This document shows positions 46,932 through 59,020 of a DNA stretch of 64,000 nt, one piece after another (the stretch's first letter is position 1; the number at the start of each line of letters is the position of its first letter). A program made the position numbers and the translations under genes. This DNA comes from Trachythela sp. YZ-2020 (lineage: Eukaryota > Cnidaria > Anthozoa > Malacalcyonacea > Clavulariidae): assembly GCA_016169945.1 (NCBI GenBank), contig JADLSH010000082.1, positions 992,001 to 1,056,000 on the forward strand, given 5' to 3'. Below the pieces are notes generated by a model. That model was given only the letters and a program-made list of their open reading frames with translations, did not search any database and had not been told where the DNA came from.

Positions 46932-48323
46932 TTAAAAAGAATGAGACCAATAATGTTTGACAAATTGCGCATATGAATCTGCTCCAACCACAGTCTTAGG
47001 TAGTTTATTAAATTCATCAATAAAGAGGAAATCTGATCTACTTTGACCCCAGTTCGTTCTATATACTGGAATGATAAGATCACTTCCCGATCTAGTATTA
47101 TGGTGATGAAGATCAGACCTACGTATTTGATTAAAGTTAAAATCTGTAAGAGCATTAAAACTTTTGAAAACCATGCACGATCTATGAAAGCGTCTACGAT
47201 CTGATAAATACTTCCAACCAAGGGTCTGAAGAGCATCACTAGCTGAGGAATATAATGGTCTATCAAGAATGACTTTTGTAGCTTTATTTTGTAATACTTG
47301 AAGCCTTTCCATCAGCGTATTATTAAATCGGTCACCCCAGACAATAATCTCCGTATTCCAATACAGGTTGGATCACAGTTTTATAGACAAGTTCTCTTGA
47401 TTGTCTCGGTAACAAATGCTTTACGCGTTTTAGCAAGCCAAGCCTCTTTGCGACCTTGGATTGGACATAATCAATATGATCAGACCAATCAAGCGTTTCA
47501 TTAATTATTATGCCAATATATTTGAATTTATCAACTTGATCAATTAACTCTTCGTTGATTGTCAGTTCGATGGGATTTAAACGTGATAATCTTTGCTTTC
47601 CCCCAACAACCATTAATTTGTTTTAGAAACATTCAAGGTCAACTTGTTTGTTTCCATACACTTGCCAGCAATCTTCAGATCCTCATTAAGATGTAACTGA
47701 AGGTCTGCAGCAGAAGTTGCCGAACAATAAATTGCGGTGACATCAGCAAACAATGCAGCTTTCGAGTTTTGCAAACCCTCAGCCAAATCGTTAATGTGAA
47801 CTAAGAAGAATAGAGGACCAAGTACGCTGCTTTGAGGGACTCCTATGTTCACTGAACGAGAAGAAGACATCGCATTTCCCACAACAGTTTTCTGACTACG
47901 ATTATTTAAATATGATTTAAACCACCTAATTGACGAATCATCAGCTCCCATGTCGCGTAACTTGAGAATTAGGATACGGTGATTAACCGTGTCAAAGGTC
48001 TTTTTTAAGTCAAGGTACACAACTCCAGTCACTTGATCATTCTCCATGTTCCCTAAGATGTCGTCCGTAAACTGGAGAAGAGCACTAGATGTCGATCTCT
48101 TCCGAAGAAAACCAAACTGCTTCATATGTAGGAGATTGTGTACTTGAAGGTAATTATAAAATTGCGTATACACTGCGCGTTCGATAATTTTGCTGATGGT
48201 AGGCAATATTGATATGGGTCTATAATTGTTGCAATCGTCCGTACTACCGTTTTTAAACAATGCCTTAACCTTAGCGGATTTCCAAGACTGAGGAAAAGAT
48301 TTTGAATTGAATGAACAATTCAT
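46932..48323 (-). pseudogene. LINE reverse transcriptase, mutated active site
   Basis: Frame 48323-47613 holds the RT palm: KALFKNGSTDDCNNYRPISI, VVYLDLKKTFDTVNH and IGVPQSSVLGPLFF. The catalytic FADD box reads ALFADVTAIYC, so the second Asp is Val. Frames 47613-47332 (IELTINEELIDQVDKFKYIG) and 47312-46932 (LQVLQNKATKVILDR, SDFLFIDEFNKLPKTVVG) hold the remainder. Two frame changes separate the parts. The enzyme is dead by both the active-site change and the shifts. Confidence 0.85.
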
Positions 48324-49378
48324 TATTTTCGCGAGGATAGGAGCGATAACTTCTTAATAATTTGGTAAACAACTTAATCTTTACTTTAAGGCCGCCAACT
48401 TCCATTACAGATTTAGAGCTCGGCAAAACTTGCTTTAGTGTTTTCCACATTCGAACGCCGTCACCTTGCGATTCATTAATCAGATTACAAAAGTATTCTA
48501 ATTTTAATCGTTTTTCTTCTCGATTTGCATAATTTCGAAGTCGTTTATACATTCCCCAATGGTATTTCGATTCCCCAATGGTATTTGCCTTTTTATGATG
48601 GTAATCTCGATCTCGTCGAACGTCAACAAGTTTTGATGTAACCCATGGAGTTTTATGTCCCTTTGTTCTACGTAACTGAATTGGAGCATGTAAATTAGCT
48701 ATATCAAGAAACAAACGTTGCCATAGCAATACAGCTTCGTCCACACAAGCATTGGTACCTTCACACACTGTATCAACAATACTCCAGGGAATTTGTTTAA
48801 GGTCTTTTATAAAAGCACTTTTATTGTAGTTCTTAAATGATCGGGCTTCATATATACGAATTCCACCTTTCATAACACAATAAATGACAGAGTGATCACT
48901 TAGAGATAGATGAATAACTCCAGATTGGACAATCTTGTGCTCATTGTTAACAAAGAGCAAATCTGTAAGCGTTTTTGAAGACTCAGTAATTCTCGTATGT
49001 TCGTCAATTAATTGCTTCATATCGTGCTCGATTGCAAATGACTTTACTAAACGTTTGGGAGAATTCGCTTTACTCAGTTGATCCAGGTTAATGTCTCCTA
49101 AGATAACTATTTCATGGTGATTTCCAGTTACTTTTGCCAAACTTGAGTTAATTGAATAAAAAAATGTTTTTTCGCTAATATCGGGAGACGATATACTGAA
49201 GCAATTCAGAGCGGTTTACACTTTGATCTTGTTATTTCAACCCATAGTAATTCCGTTTCGCTATCCATTACCTCTGTTCTCATAACAAAAGGAATACAGT
49301 CACGAATGTATATCAAAACACCCCCTCCAGATAATTTCGCCGAATTTGTACGGTTCTTATGAGCTAGTTTATATCCAG
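48271..49378 (-). pseudogene. LINE endonuclease (C-terminal part) and linker
   Basis: From 49378 down, the sequence reads YKLAHKNRTNSAKLSGGGVL and IYIRDCIPFVMRT, then after a stop the frame 49140-48271 continues with EIVILGDINLDQLS (active-site Asp/Asn), ITESSKTLTDLLFVNN and SLSDHSVIYCVM (SDH motif). The linker has APIQLRRTKGHKTPWVT and KTLKQVLPSSKS. The start of the domain is in the separate piece at 52392-52250. Confidence 0.82.
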
Positions 49379-50059
49379 GAGCCGGTTGTACGAAAGGCGT
49401 TTAAGTCGCTATCCACCGTTTAATTCGCTATCCGCCGGATAAAATTTAAACGCTCGAGAAATCGCGTTGTACGAAGCCCGTTTAGCGCTATCCACCGGTT
49501 AAATTTTGTTAAACGGTGGATAAATTTAAACGGTGTATTGAGGTCGTTTAAGTCGCTATCCGACGGATAAATTCGAAGTTCAGTCAAGAAAAACAATGAA
49601 TATTTCGCATGAAAGAGGGGTCAGATTGTAATAAAAATGCAAAAACCCTGTTGGGACTGGCCCTTTTCTATATCGAATAAACATAAAAACTCACTTTTGA
49701 CTTACGTCTTGAGTTCTTAAAATTCACGGAGCCAAGGTAACTAGCAATGCAATGTCTTTGTTGTAAATATGTATTTTATTTTCATGCCGGTGTCAGTCGG
49801 TTTATAGGAGTTCAGTATTCTGGATTTTTTTCTCCTTTCCTTTTGAAAACAAGCAGTACGTAAAATTCCAACTTTCAGTTATTTAAAAAAAACGAACAAC
49901 GAACTAGTGTATGAAGATACAACTTTCAAACTTTGCCTTTGGAAAGTCAAACAAATATACAAATAAACAGACAACGCGACGACGAAAGACGAAAAAACTT
50001 TGTTCGCTTGCTTAATGGCTTTCATAAGCCAATCAAAACTTGTGGGAAAATGTTCTTAA

Positions 50060-51748
50060 AGTGCACCTCACCCCAAAATTGTTTTTTGGCTTTATCAAAT
50101 CTTGGCATCATTTCTAGTATATTCGTGAAAATTTTTTTTAATTTGGCCAAATCGTTAGATTTTTATGGCGTTTTGAACTTAGCTTTCGATGGACCTTGGC
50201 CGTCGTATTTTCTAACCAAAAAGAGTCTGGGTCTAGCCCATTTTCTGACGTCACGCAAGGTAGTCGGCATTTAGCTTTGATCGGCTTGTATTCAGTTCGC
50301 CATTTCGGCTTTGCTTGCCTTGAATCAATCGAAGTTTACACTGTTTTTTTCTGGCTATCATGTCTAACCATGAACAGACTAGCACACAGGATATATATAA
50401 TTGCTATATATGGATAGAATCAGCTTTAGAAGAGCTATCTAACAATATGCCGCATTAAGCTATATCTGTAAGACTGTATTAGGCTATTTAGTTCGAGTAC
50501 GTTGAAAATCCAACTTCGCACGCGTGTAGGCATCTAAAACTATAACTTGTTTACACGATGTAGGTCACTGCTATATATATACAAAAAATCGCCTTTTTCT
50601 GGGCTATCTTTTGGTTGAAGCATGAGAATATATCTTGATTATTGACTTCAGGCACGTCAAAAAAGTTTACCCCTACTACAGCACAATTAGTACACACGAT
50701 ATATTTTCGTCGTTTGACCCGCGAAACATACATCGATTTTCGTGCACATTTCCTTGAGAACTACATATGTTTCATACATCTAAGATGCGTAGATCGAAAG
50801 CTCTGTTCAAGAGAAACATTTTACGTACAGTTTCGTGCTTGTAGGTCTGATATTGGCTGAGTTATGTCACTTATGAAGCGATATCCAAATGGAATATTAC
50901 TCACACGTCTTTCGCAGCGCCAATGTCACCGCGGCGCGAAATGAACTTAGTAAAATATATTTAAAGCTATTTTGTTGATAAACACATGTTTTATGCATGG
51001 ATAGAAAGCTGTAGGCATGACGAACACGCTCATAGTTGTTTCAAGGTTGTAGATTCAATATTTACAAAGTTATACGGGCAAATAGATCGGTTGTATATCT
51101 CTTTAAAGTCCTGCGCTTTAAAGCTGAAAACATACAAAATTTGTAGTAATGTTTGAATGGAAATACACAAACTATATAGACATATCATACACGAAAATAA
51201 AGCTCTCTTCATGACGGGATAGCTATTGGTTATTTCAAGTTCGTAGTTCATTATTTATGAGGTATTCCCCCACAGGCAAAGTGTACTAAAATTCAACGGC
51301 ACTAAACTTCTAAAAAATACAATCCCGGGGAATTATTTTCGTGCACATTTTCTTGAGAACTACACACGTTCTACGCATGTAAGATGCATAGATCGAAAGC
51401 TCTGATGTCTCTATTAACTATGCTCTGATCAAGAGAAACATTTTACGTACAGTTTCGTGCTTGTAGGTCTGATATATCATATGTAGATGGCCGACAGTAT
51501 ACAGGGAATTCGCATGTGGGCCGAAAGTTTATTTTGACGAGTCCCTTGCGTGACGTCACGAAATTTACTCGTTCCAGACTCCTCGTAACGACGGACAAGG
51601 TCCACCAAAAAGTGCCTTTTTGCCAACTTTAAACTGCCATAAAAATCGAACGATTTGACCAAATAAATTAAAATTTTCACGGATGCCCTAGAAATGATGC
51701 CAAGATTTGATATAGCCCCAAAAAAATTTTTTTGGGGTGAGGTGCACT
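50060..51748. mobile_element. TTAA-flanked fold-back element (Kolobok- or piggyBac-type, non-autonomous)
   Basis: Ends are AGTGCACCTCACCCCAAAA and its reverse complement, flanked by TTAA at 50056-50059 and 51749-51752. The inverted repeats are long: about 220-250 bases at each end are mutually complementary with divergence. The interior has no family-like frame. A direct repeat of about 135 bases is also present (see separate entry). TTAA duplications are typical of Kolobok and piggyBac. Confidence 0.8.
50730..51475 (+). repeat. Direct repeat of about 135 bp inside the TTAA element
   Basis: Copies at about 50736-50862 and 51338-51472 share TTTCGTGCACATTT(C/T)CTTGA, AGATCGAAAGCTCTG and ACATTTTACGTACAGTTTCG. 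The second copy carries an extra 19-base insertion-like segment (ATGTCTCTATTAACTATGC). Confidence 0.8.
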
Positions 51749-52249
51749 TTAAAACTATTCAGAATCTAGTGCAAGGTCAAGGAACAAATTATTAACAAAA
51801 TATTCAGTCACAGTTTCGGAATCAACGTAAACAAGGTAACGCAACTCACAGTATTTGCTATTGCATTCGTATAAAGAAGCCGAAAGTCTTCTTTGAAGCG
51901 AAATGCAGAAAAGAATATGAAACTCCTAAATTCCAACCAACAGCAAAATCTCTACTGCATTTAAAGCGTTGTGGATTTCACAAATTGAATAAACCTTCAA
52001 AGAATACAAATTTAAAAGTTGAAATGTTCAAAAATGCCTAACAACAGATGATGTAGAGGTACGAAATTTCAGGAAAATCCGGTTTTCCCCGGTTAGTTTT
52101 AAGGTTATCCGACGGATAGTTAAACGCGGCGCTAAACGGGCTTCACACAACGCAATTGTACCTGCCGGTTAACTAACCGTTGGATAGGAAACTTATCCGC
52201 TGGGTAGCGGCTAAACACCGTTTAAGTTAAACTTTCGTACAACCGGCCC

Positions 52250-52392
52250 CAGGAATATAAAGTTCGCAATCATCAATATCAGAAGTGAGAAATGTTTCAT
52301 TTAATGCCAAAACATCAAATATATATTGAGTAATGAGCTCACAAATTCCATCCATTTTGTTAATTAGCCTGTTAATGTTCAGATGGGCAATC
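52250..52392 (-). pseudogene. LINE endonuclease, N-terminal piece between two transposons
   Basis: This 143-base island reads KIAHLNINRLINKMDGICEL, ITQYIFDVLALNETFLTSDI and DDCELYIPG. That is the start of the LINE endonuclease, including the active-site Glu in LNETFL. Its downstream continuation is at 49378 and its upstream continuation at 62684. Confidence 0.88.
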
Positions 52393-52396
52393 TTAA

Positions 52397-52429
52397 AGGT
52401 AGGTTACAGTCGATTCTGCGCATGCGCGG
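52397..52429 (+). repeat. Kolobok left TIR
   Basis: 33 bases identical to the reverse complement of 62647-62679; outside base tetramer is TTAA (52393-52396). Confidence 0.95.
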
Positions 52430-52555
52430 TGAGTTTGTTATGAGTAGCCTACTCATATTACAATCATAACACGTTTCCAGTCCTAAAGCATAATAAACAC
52501 ACGCGCGACCGCCTTATAATCAATATTCATTCGACTGTCGCCATTGTAAGGAGTG

Positions 52556-55500
52556 ATGGCTGATTCCGGCACATCAAGTTCGAATGTAGATCCTTCAAAC
52601 ATAAGCCATCGTAGCAGATCTGAGGCTAGAAAAGAATACGACAAGAAAAGAGACGCATCTAAAGTGTCGTTATTTGATGCTTTCGAGAGGTGGAGAGCGT
52701 TCAAAGAAGATCACAACCTCAAAACCGATCAGCATGTCGCAAAGTTTCTGCTCGATTATTACGCATTGAGAAACACGTTATGGTAAGCATATTAATGATG
52801 CAAATAAACCTTTGACCTTTTATGATGATTTTACGCTTTTTATTTACTTTCTTTTACGTATTCTGTAATGTTTTAGCAACGTAGAAACTCAAACAGAGAG
52901 CGCAACGACAATGTGGCCATTGTCTGGCACTGAAGGAGTGAAGGAGAACAATGCACCCCACATTATTATCAGCACGACGTGTTCGCCAGGTAATGAAGTT
53001 GTTGAATCTTTGAGTTTTTTTATTTGATCTTGTTTTTATTTTATTCAATATATTCTTTTTTCTCTATTAAATAAATCCGTATGCAGTGACATCCTCAACA
53101 CCGGCGTATATGACTTTGAGAAGTTCTCGACGAAGGTTGATCCAAGACACTCCAACATTGTCTTTGAGGTTTGTTTAGCATAATGGCGTTATAATTTACA
53201 TTATTTGCTTACAAATTTCCATAATATGATTTGTTGCATTATTTATTTTTGTATATCTTGATACAGATCCGATCAATATTTAGATGAAACGGACGAGACT
53301 TTGACCGCTAGCGAAACCAGATCAAATTTCCCGTCGCCAGGTAGTCAACACTGAACAGGAAAATATGCACAACAAGTCTATAATTTAATATCTTATTTAA
53401 TATATTCTATCTTCTCTATTGAATCCTTACGTAGTGATATCCTCAACACCGATTGTAAGATCAACTCGACGAAGATTGGTCCAGTCGCAACAAAACAGCC
53501 CTTCATTGTCTTTGAGGTTTGTCACTTCTGCTGCCATAATTCTAATGAAGTTATTTTTTATATCAGACGGATAAATCTAGACGGGTTTAGCTTAGACGGA
53601 AATCCGTCTTCTAATATGAATTCAGCTAATAATCGCGTTCTTATTTGCATCATTTGCTCACAAAATTTATACATACGGTATATGTCAAATTTTGTGTTGT
53701 TTATTTATTTCTGTGGCAAGCTTTTGTGGCTTGCAGGCTAGCTACAAAAATAAATAAATAAAGTACTATAAGTGATAATCTAAATATTAACATGTGAGCT
53801 TATTGTGTAATATTATCTACCCATTATACGCATGTTTTCCAGTCTCATTCATTTTCTGGGACATGGTGCTTTGTTTTTATCGCAAATAAATTTAGCCTAA
53901 GCAATTAAGAAGCTGATTTGAGACTCAATTCAGTCTTGCAGATTTAGTGATTTTACTTGCAGATTTAGTGGCAAGTAATTGCATTGTTCGGTATGATATA
54001 CAGTATTAAGATTTTTATATATGAAGTATTTACAATTTACCAGATTTGATAAAAATCCTATTGGCGAAGAAACGATGTCTGCCAGTAGTGGAGAAAGTGA
54101 TGATGACTTTGGTGATGACATATCGGATCTGACTATCCAGCCACCAAACATACTATCTCCTACTGATGATTTTCCTCAGTAAGTATATGTAAGCCATCAA
54201 CACAACCCTTAAAAATCTGTTGTCAAACCTGTATTAATTAAGAATTAAAAAACGAGTCGCGTGCCGTTATGGTGTAATAATGCACGAGGGGTGAATGTTG
54301 GGAGAATACGAGAGAAGCTTGTAAAACACGAGGCGTAGCCGAGTGTTTTACACGCTTCTCGAGTATTCTCCCAACATTCCCCCGAGTGCATTATTACACC
54401 ATAACGGCACAAGACGAGTTTTTTAATTCTTTTATATTATACGTGGTATATAAGCACAGTAAACAATTTTGTTCAAAGATCAATATTGATATTCTCCTAA
54501 CATGTAATCACTGACGTCACTCGCAAGCTTTTTAATGTTTTCATTGCTTGGCAACAACTACAAGCTTGAATTCTGGCCGGCGAAGGAGCGAAAAACTTGC
54601 AACTCAACAAAAATTAGGGATTAAAAAGGCACAAAAACTGTTGAAATTTTTTCAAATATAGTGCACAATGATAGACAGATTGGTTTTTCGTTGTTCTGCT
54701 TCACTATTGTCCTGGATTCGTATAAAAGCGAAGGGTTTTTCCGTTTTTGTCAAGCTGCTTTGATGACATTGGCTGTCAAGTTGATTTTTCATCTTGAACC
54801 AAATATATCAGGCAGTTTTTGTTTGAAGGTACTGTTTGAATATTTGTGTTTTTTGCTAGTTCAGTGGTTGGTGGTTAAAAATTTTCTCAGACAAACTGTC
54901 AAGAAATGCATAAACATGTCGTATTTGTGTAGGTTTTTGTCGTTGCATCTTGACAGCTTAAAAACTGTACACATATTGTTTATATCTAAATCAATGCCAA
55001 AATGGTTAATTTTAATTTTTTGCACCTAGAACTGTGGATAAATTTGGTTTGGTTTGTGTTTAAAAACAGTTTTTGTACCTTTATATGTCAAAATAGTACA
55101 GATTTTCGCGTTTCTTGTCGCCGTTGAATGCCAACTTTCAAGCAAAAAAGTATATTTCAAACTCAGAAACAGCTACGAATCTTTATTCGCCGTTTATGTT
55201 CCGTTGTTATTTGTTGGCTGGCTTTTTTCCATCTCGTTTAGGTCTATTTTTTCTTGCTTTTTGACAGACTTTGGATTTAAAACTATTATAATTTTGTTCA
55301 TATTGTATTGACAATTCCGAGGAAAATTTAACAAGCGGGGACGATTGGGACGAAGTGAGAAAAATGAAAACGCTGGCCGTGCTTTATTGCGTCATAAAGC
55401 ACGCGCATTAGCCAATCAAATTGCTCGTTAGATACTACTTATAATATAAAGCAGGTTAGTGTCTGCTGAACAGAGGCTGTTAAGGTAATATTAAGGTGGC

Positions 55501-58500
55501 ATAAACTGATAAAGAGTTAGTCTATAATGTAATTAGACTTTCTCACACGGCAAATATTCCCCATTTTTGGGTACATGTTTTAAAAAACTTGTCTTTATAT
55601 ACCATATGATTTATGTATGTACAGTATTACTGTACATGCATGCAAGTAATACATACTTAATGCACAATTTAGATTGGATCCTGTTTTTGATGAACCCTTA
55701 ATACAGGACGTATAAAATATAACTATTAATGGGCATGATGGTGATGAGCATGAAGATGGAGGTGAGCCTGGAGGTGGAAATAGGGAAGGAGGAACCAAGA
55801 CAACGACATCATCAGAGTACATCTCTACTGTAGAAGAGGTTACCCCACAAGAAGCCATAAAGATGGAAAAGTGCATTGTATTTACAGACACTCTTATGTC
55901 ATTGATTACATCTATACATGGGAGTGTTTGTAAACGACAAGATTGTGGCCGTTCATTGGTTTATAGAAAGATGTATCGGGGAACCTGTCTTGTGGTATCC
56001 TGGGGGTGTCAGTCTGGCCATGTTGGTGGGAGATGGGCAGCTCAACCATCTTGCAACAAAATTAGAGCAGGAAATCTTACTCTTGCATCTGCTTTGTTGT
56101 TGTCAGGTAACTCATACACCAAAGTGGGGTTGATGTTCAACTTCTGCAATTTACAGTATTTCTCGCAAACACTGTTTAATCAGTATCAGCAGTTGTACAT
56201 CATCCCTGCAATCAGTGAGTTCTGGGAACAACACAAGCAACAAGCTTGGGAAGATAAACGTGAAAAAGATGTTGTGTTGAGTGGTGATGGTAGGAACGAC
56301 TCACCTGGTCACTCGGCACAATACTGCACTTACAGCCTGGCGGACATGGAAGATAATTCCATTCTACAAATGAACGTTGTGGATGTGAGGGAAGCAGCTG
56401 GAAAAAGCAACAACATGGAGAGAATAGGATTTGAAAGAGGAATGAATATGCTGCTCACATCACCGTTAGTTGTGAAAGAGGTAGTTACAGATGGTCATCT
56501 GGAAATTGCAGCATTGATGAGTAAGTTTGACAAATCGTGAAATGACATTGACAGTTTGCAACATTTTTCAATATTCTTACCCTGTCCACAACCTTTTCAT
56601 TTTAAAATATTTTTAAGGAGTGCAAATTATTCAGTGGTTTTTAACCCATTTACTATTAGTACCCTGCCACTGACAAATAAAATCATTAAATGTTTAACAG
56701 GGTAAGACACTAAAGTAAGGTGCATCTGCAGGCATCGCCATGCAGAGACACAAGAGACAAGTTTTGTTAACCCATTTACTGGCATCACCGTACCCTATCG
56801 TTGACAGGTAAAATTGTCTGGTGTTAGATGGGGTGCATTTGCCAGCTAATAATGGGTTAACAAAATTGTAACCAATTTTATCATATTCATTGACAACATG
56901 GATAAATTATGTTTTTTCATATGATATAGAAAGGGAAGAAAAGTACAAAAATGTTGTGCATCAAAACGATGTTTGGCATGGAGGAAAAAATCTTGCCAAG
57001 AAAGTCAATGCCGTAAGTACACTTATTTGATCAGGCCAAACTCTTTGTATGTTATTCTCTATAATAACATAGTCCAGACTAGTGTTCTTTTCAAGGGGAA
57101 AGTTTGTACCCAGTCAGATACGCTGTATAATATCTCCTAAATCTCCATGACAAATGACCTTTGTTTGAAACGTTGAGAACAATATTTATTCACTCTCTTA
57201 TAGGTGTGTGTTCATTATCAAACAAGACTGTATAATATTATTGTTGTGTTCAAATAAATGCTTTTCTATTCAGGCTGCAAAAGCAAAATGTAATGAGGAT
57301 CTGGAATTGTGGCCACCATCTATCCGTAATCATTTCTGGCACTGTTCCAAAATATGTGATAATGACAAGAAAAATCTCAAGGCAAGATTGGCCACTAATT
57401 TTTGCATTTAAATTGTGTGTGATCCTTTAAGGTCAATATCACAAAGAATATTTTGTGCATGTTAGTTTAAAGAAGTTGATCGATCAAATAGTTTAATACA
57501 TATCAGTTCTCGTTTTCAATTAATAAAAAAACTTGATACTGTATGCAATCACTTGATATGCATTTGCATACTTCTCAAAACAATTTACAGAAAATTTTAA
57601 GAGTAAAGAATCTACAATATGGTAATATTTTGTGTAAGTTTCATGTTTATACTGCCAAAGACTATTAAACTGTGCACATGAATGGGTGGTCTGTACATAT
57701 ATAGTATATAATCTAGGTTGTTATTGTTTAATAGGATAAATGGGTAGGGATCTTGCATCATGTGGTTGATGAACATGAGTGGGTGTTGAAGGAAGGCATC
57801 AATGAAGGAAAATGTGCACACGATCCACTAAATGAAGAAGAGCGAAGGAAACCGTGGTTGAAGAAGGACTCCCCTGCACACAAAGCACTTACCAAAATTG
57901 TTCTTGATACTCGCTTCCTCAACACACTTGGATACTACACCAACTTCAGGTAGTGATGGGTTAAAAAAATTATGGTATAATGTACAGTACATGTAAATAT
58001 CAGTATAACAATCACCCATAGGGATGCACGGGTGGCTAGCGTGCTGCCTCTTACCACTGCGTTAAGCCTGTAACTGCAGGTCTGAACACAGTAGTTAATT
58101 AAGTAGCGGTGCTTCCGGTGGGCTTTATCAACTCATGTAAGTAGAGTTTGGTTAGTTCTCTCCTGTGCTTTGAGGGTTTTCTCCCGGTACTCCGGTTTCC
58201 TCCCTCACAAAAAACTAACTTAGGCATTTCAAACTAAGCCTCGGGAACCTTTGTAATTGGGTTGTAAGTAAAACCTGTTAAGGCTTTCCGTCCACCTCAG
58301 TGTGGTAAAACATAAATAAATAATCATATAATGGTTGTTTTATTTTATTAATTTAAAGACACACTGGATTTCTGGAGTCATTTCATAATGTCATTTTGAT
58401 GTACGCTCCCAAGCGCCATGCATACTCGTAAGTATAAAGTTTAACAATTAGAATTATTGCAAATAATTAATCTTATGTTTTAGTTATAATTATCACCCTT

Positions 58501-59020
58501 GTTCCCCTTCAGAAAAATTACTGTATATAGCTAAACATACGGCATGTATGAGTGCTTGTGCTAATGAAGATGTTTTTATCTACAGATATCCTGTATACCG
58601 TGCCAGAAACCAACTTGCCGCGCTAGACCACAACCATCACAAAGGTAGAGCACATGCAACCACAGCTGATGGTCAACCAAGGTAACATAATGATGACTGT
58701 TTAATTAAATGAATTGTCTTCATTATGGTAATTTACTTGGTAATTGGAATTATAAAGTTGAATTTGTTATTAGGTTTGGACGCAAGTTCAGTAAGCGAAC
58801 ACAACGATGGTGCCATGTTCGTGTTCTGGAGCCAAAACAGTACAACTACATCCCGGAACTTTTGCTGAAGGTGTTCGAGAAGAGAATCAGTTCTGGGGGA
58901 ACTGTAGATACACGAATTGGTCTACTAAGCGAAGACCCAAGAAGGATTGCCCCAAACATAGCTGCTATTCATCCCCCTTCAGTAAAAGCACTTGTTGAAG
59001 CCCATCAATCAAGATTTTGA
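52556..59020 (+). CDS. Kolobok transposase (13 exons, one in-frame stop)
   Basis: Exons 52556-52782, 52877-52989, 53087-53168, 53267-53340, 53435-53516, 54044-54178, 55673-56520, 56930-57012, 57274-57381, 57735-57949, 58359-58427, 58586-58681, 58774-59020 sum to exactly 793 codons, with consistent phases. N-terminus: basic helical segment (RSRSEARKEYDKKRDASKVS). Exons 3 and 5 are duplicates (SSTP...RRRL). Core: Cys/His region (CKRQDCG ... GCQSGHVGGRWAAQPSC), GNSYTKVGLMF, LSGDGRNDSPGHSAQYC (first Asp), VVTDGHLEIAALM (second Asp), NDVWHGGKNLAKK, NHFWHCSKIC, HTGFLESFHNVILMYAPKR (Glu). Intron 9 is GC-AG. A TAA at 55713-55715 (codon 252) interrupts the model just before the core; otherwise it is intact. 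It would cut and paste TTAA-flanked ends. Confidence 0.9.
54241..54430. repeat. Hairpin with 88 bp arms in transposase intron 6
   Basis: Arms 54241-54328 and 54343-54430 are reverse complements with a few differences; the loop is only about 14 bases. Sequence includes CCGTTATGGTGTAATAATGC and its complement. Confidence 0.9.
54431..55450. mobile_element. Short TIR element in transposase intron 6
   Basis: TTTATATTATACGTGGTAT at 54431-54449 and its imperfect reverse complement at 55432-55450 could be the ends of a roughly 1 kb insertion adjoining the hairpin. Frames inside (54661-55029 and 55054-55311) are Leu/Phe/Lys-rich and resemble no family; I do not call them genes. Boundaries are tentative. 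Confidence 0.4.
56641..56860. repeat. Two TTAACCCATT MITE copies in transposase intron 7
   Basis: A partial copy at about 56641-56740 and a fuller one at 56766-56860 (ends TTAACCCATTTACTGGCA and GCCAGCTAATAATGGGTTAA). Related to 15713-15843. Confidence 0.65.
58021..58325 (+). repeat. SINE-like repeat, copy 2, in transposase intron 10
   Basis: Begins GGTGGCTAGCGTGCTGCCTC (box-A-like) with GGTCTGAACAC about 50 bases on (box-B-like). Contains GGGTTTTCTCCCGGTACTCC then GGTTTCCTCCCTC, and ends with GGTAAAACATAAATAAATAA. Related to 15192-15540. Confidence 0.7.

Larger units (their letters stand above)
49379..52249. mobile_element. Harbinger-like non-autonomous DNA transposon
   Basis: TIRs read G(A/G)GCCGGTTGTACGAAA at both ends, and CAG is duplicated on each side (49376-49378 and 52250-52252), fitting the three-base duplications of PIF/Harbinger elements. 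Subterminal DNA is full of short words such as GCTATCC, CGGATAA and CGTTTAA in both orientations. There is no transposase. A TTAA-flanked element (50060-51748) sits inside. Without that insert this copy is only about 1.2 kb. Boundaries are firm because the LINE endonuclease frame is continuous across the empty site; the superfamily name is inferred from the duplication and TIR style. Confidence 0.78.

Noticed and set aside
54661..55311. Two Leu/Phe-rich frames in Kolobok intron 6 as membrane-protein genes
   Set aside because: AT-rich composition explains the residues; no motif, and they lie inside a likely repeat insertion within an intron.
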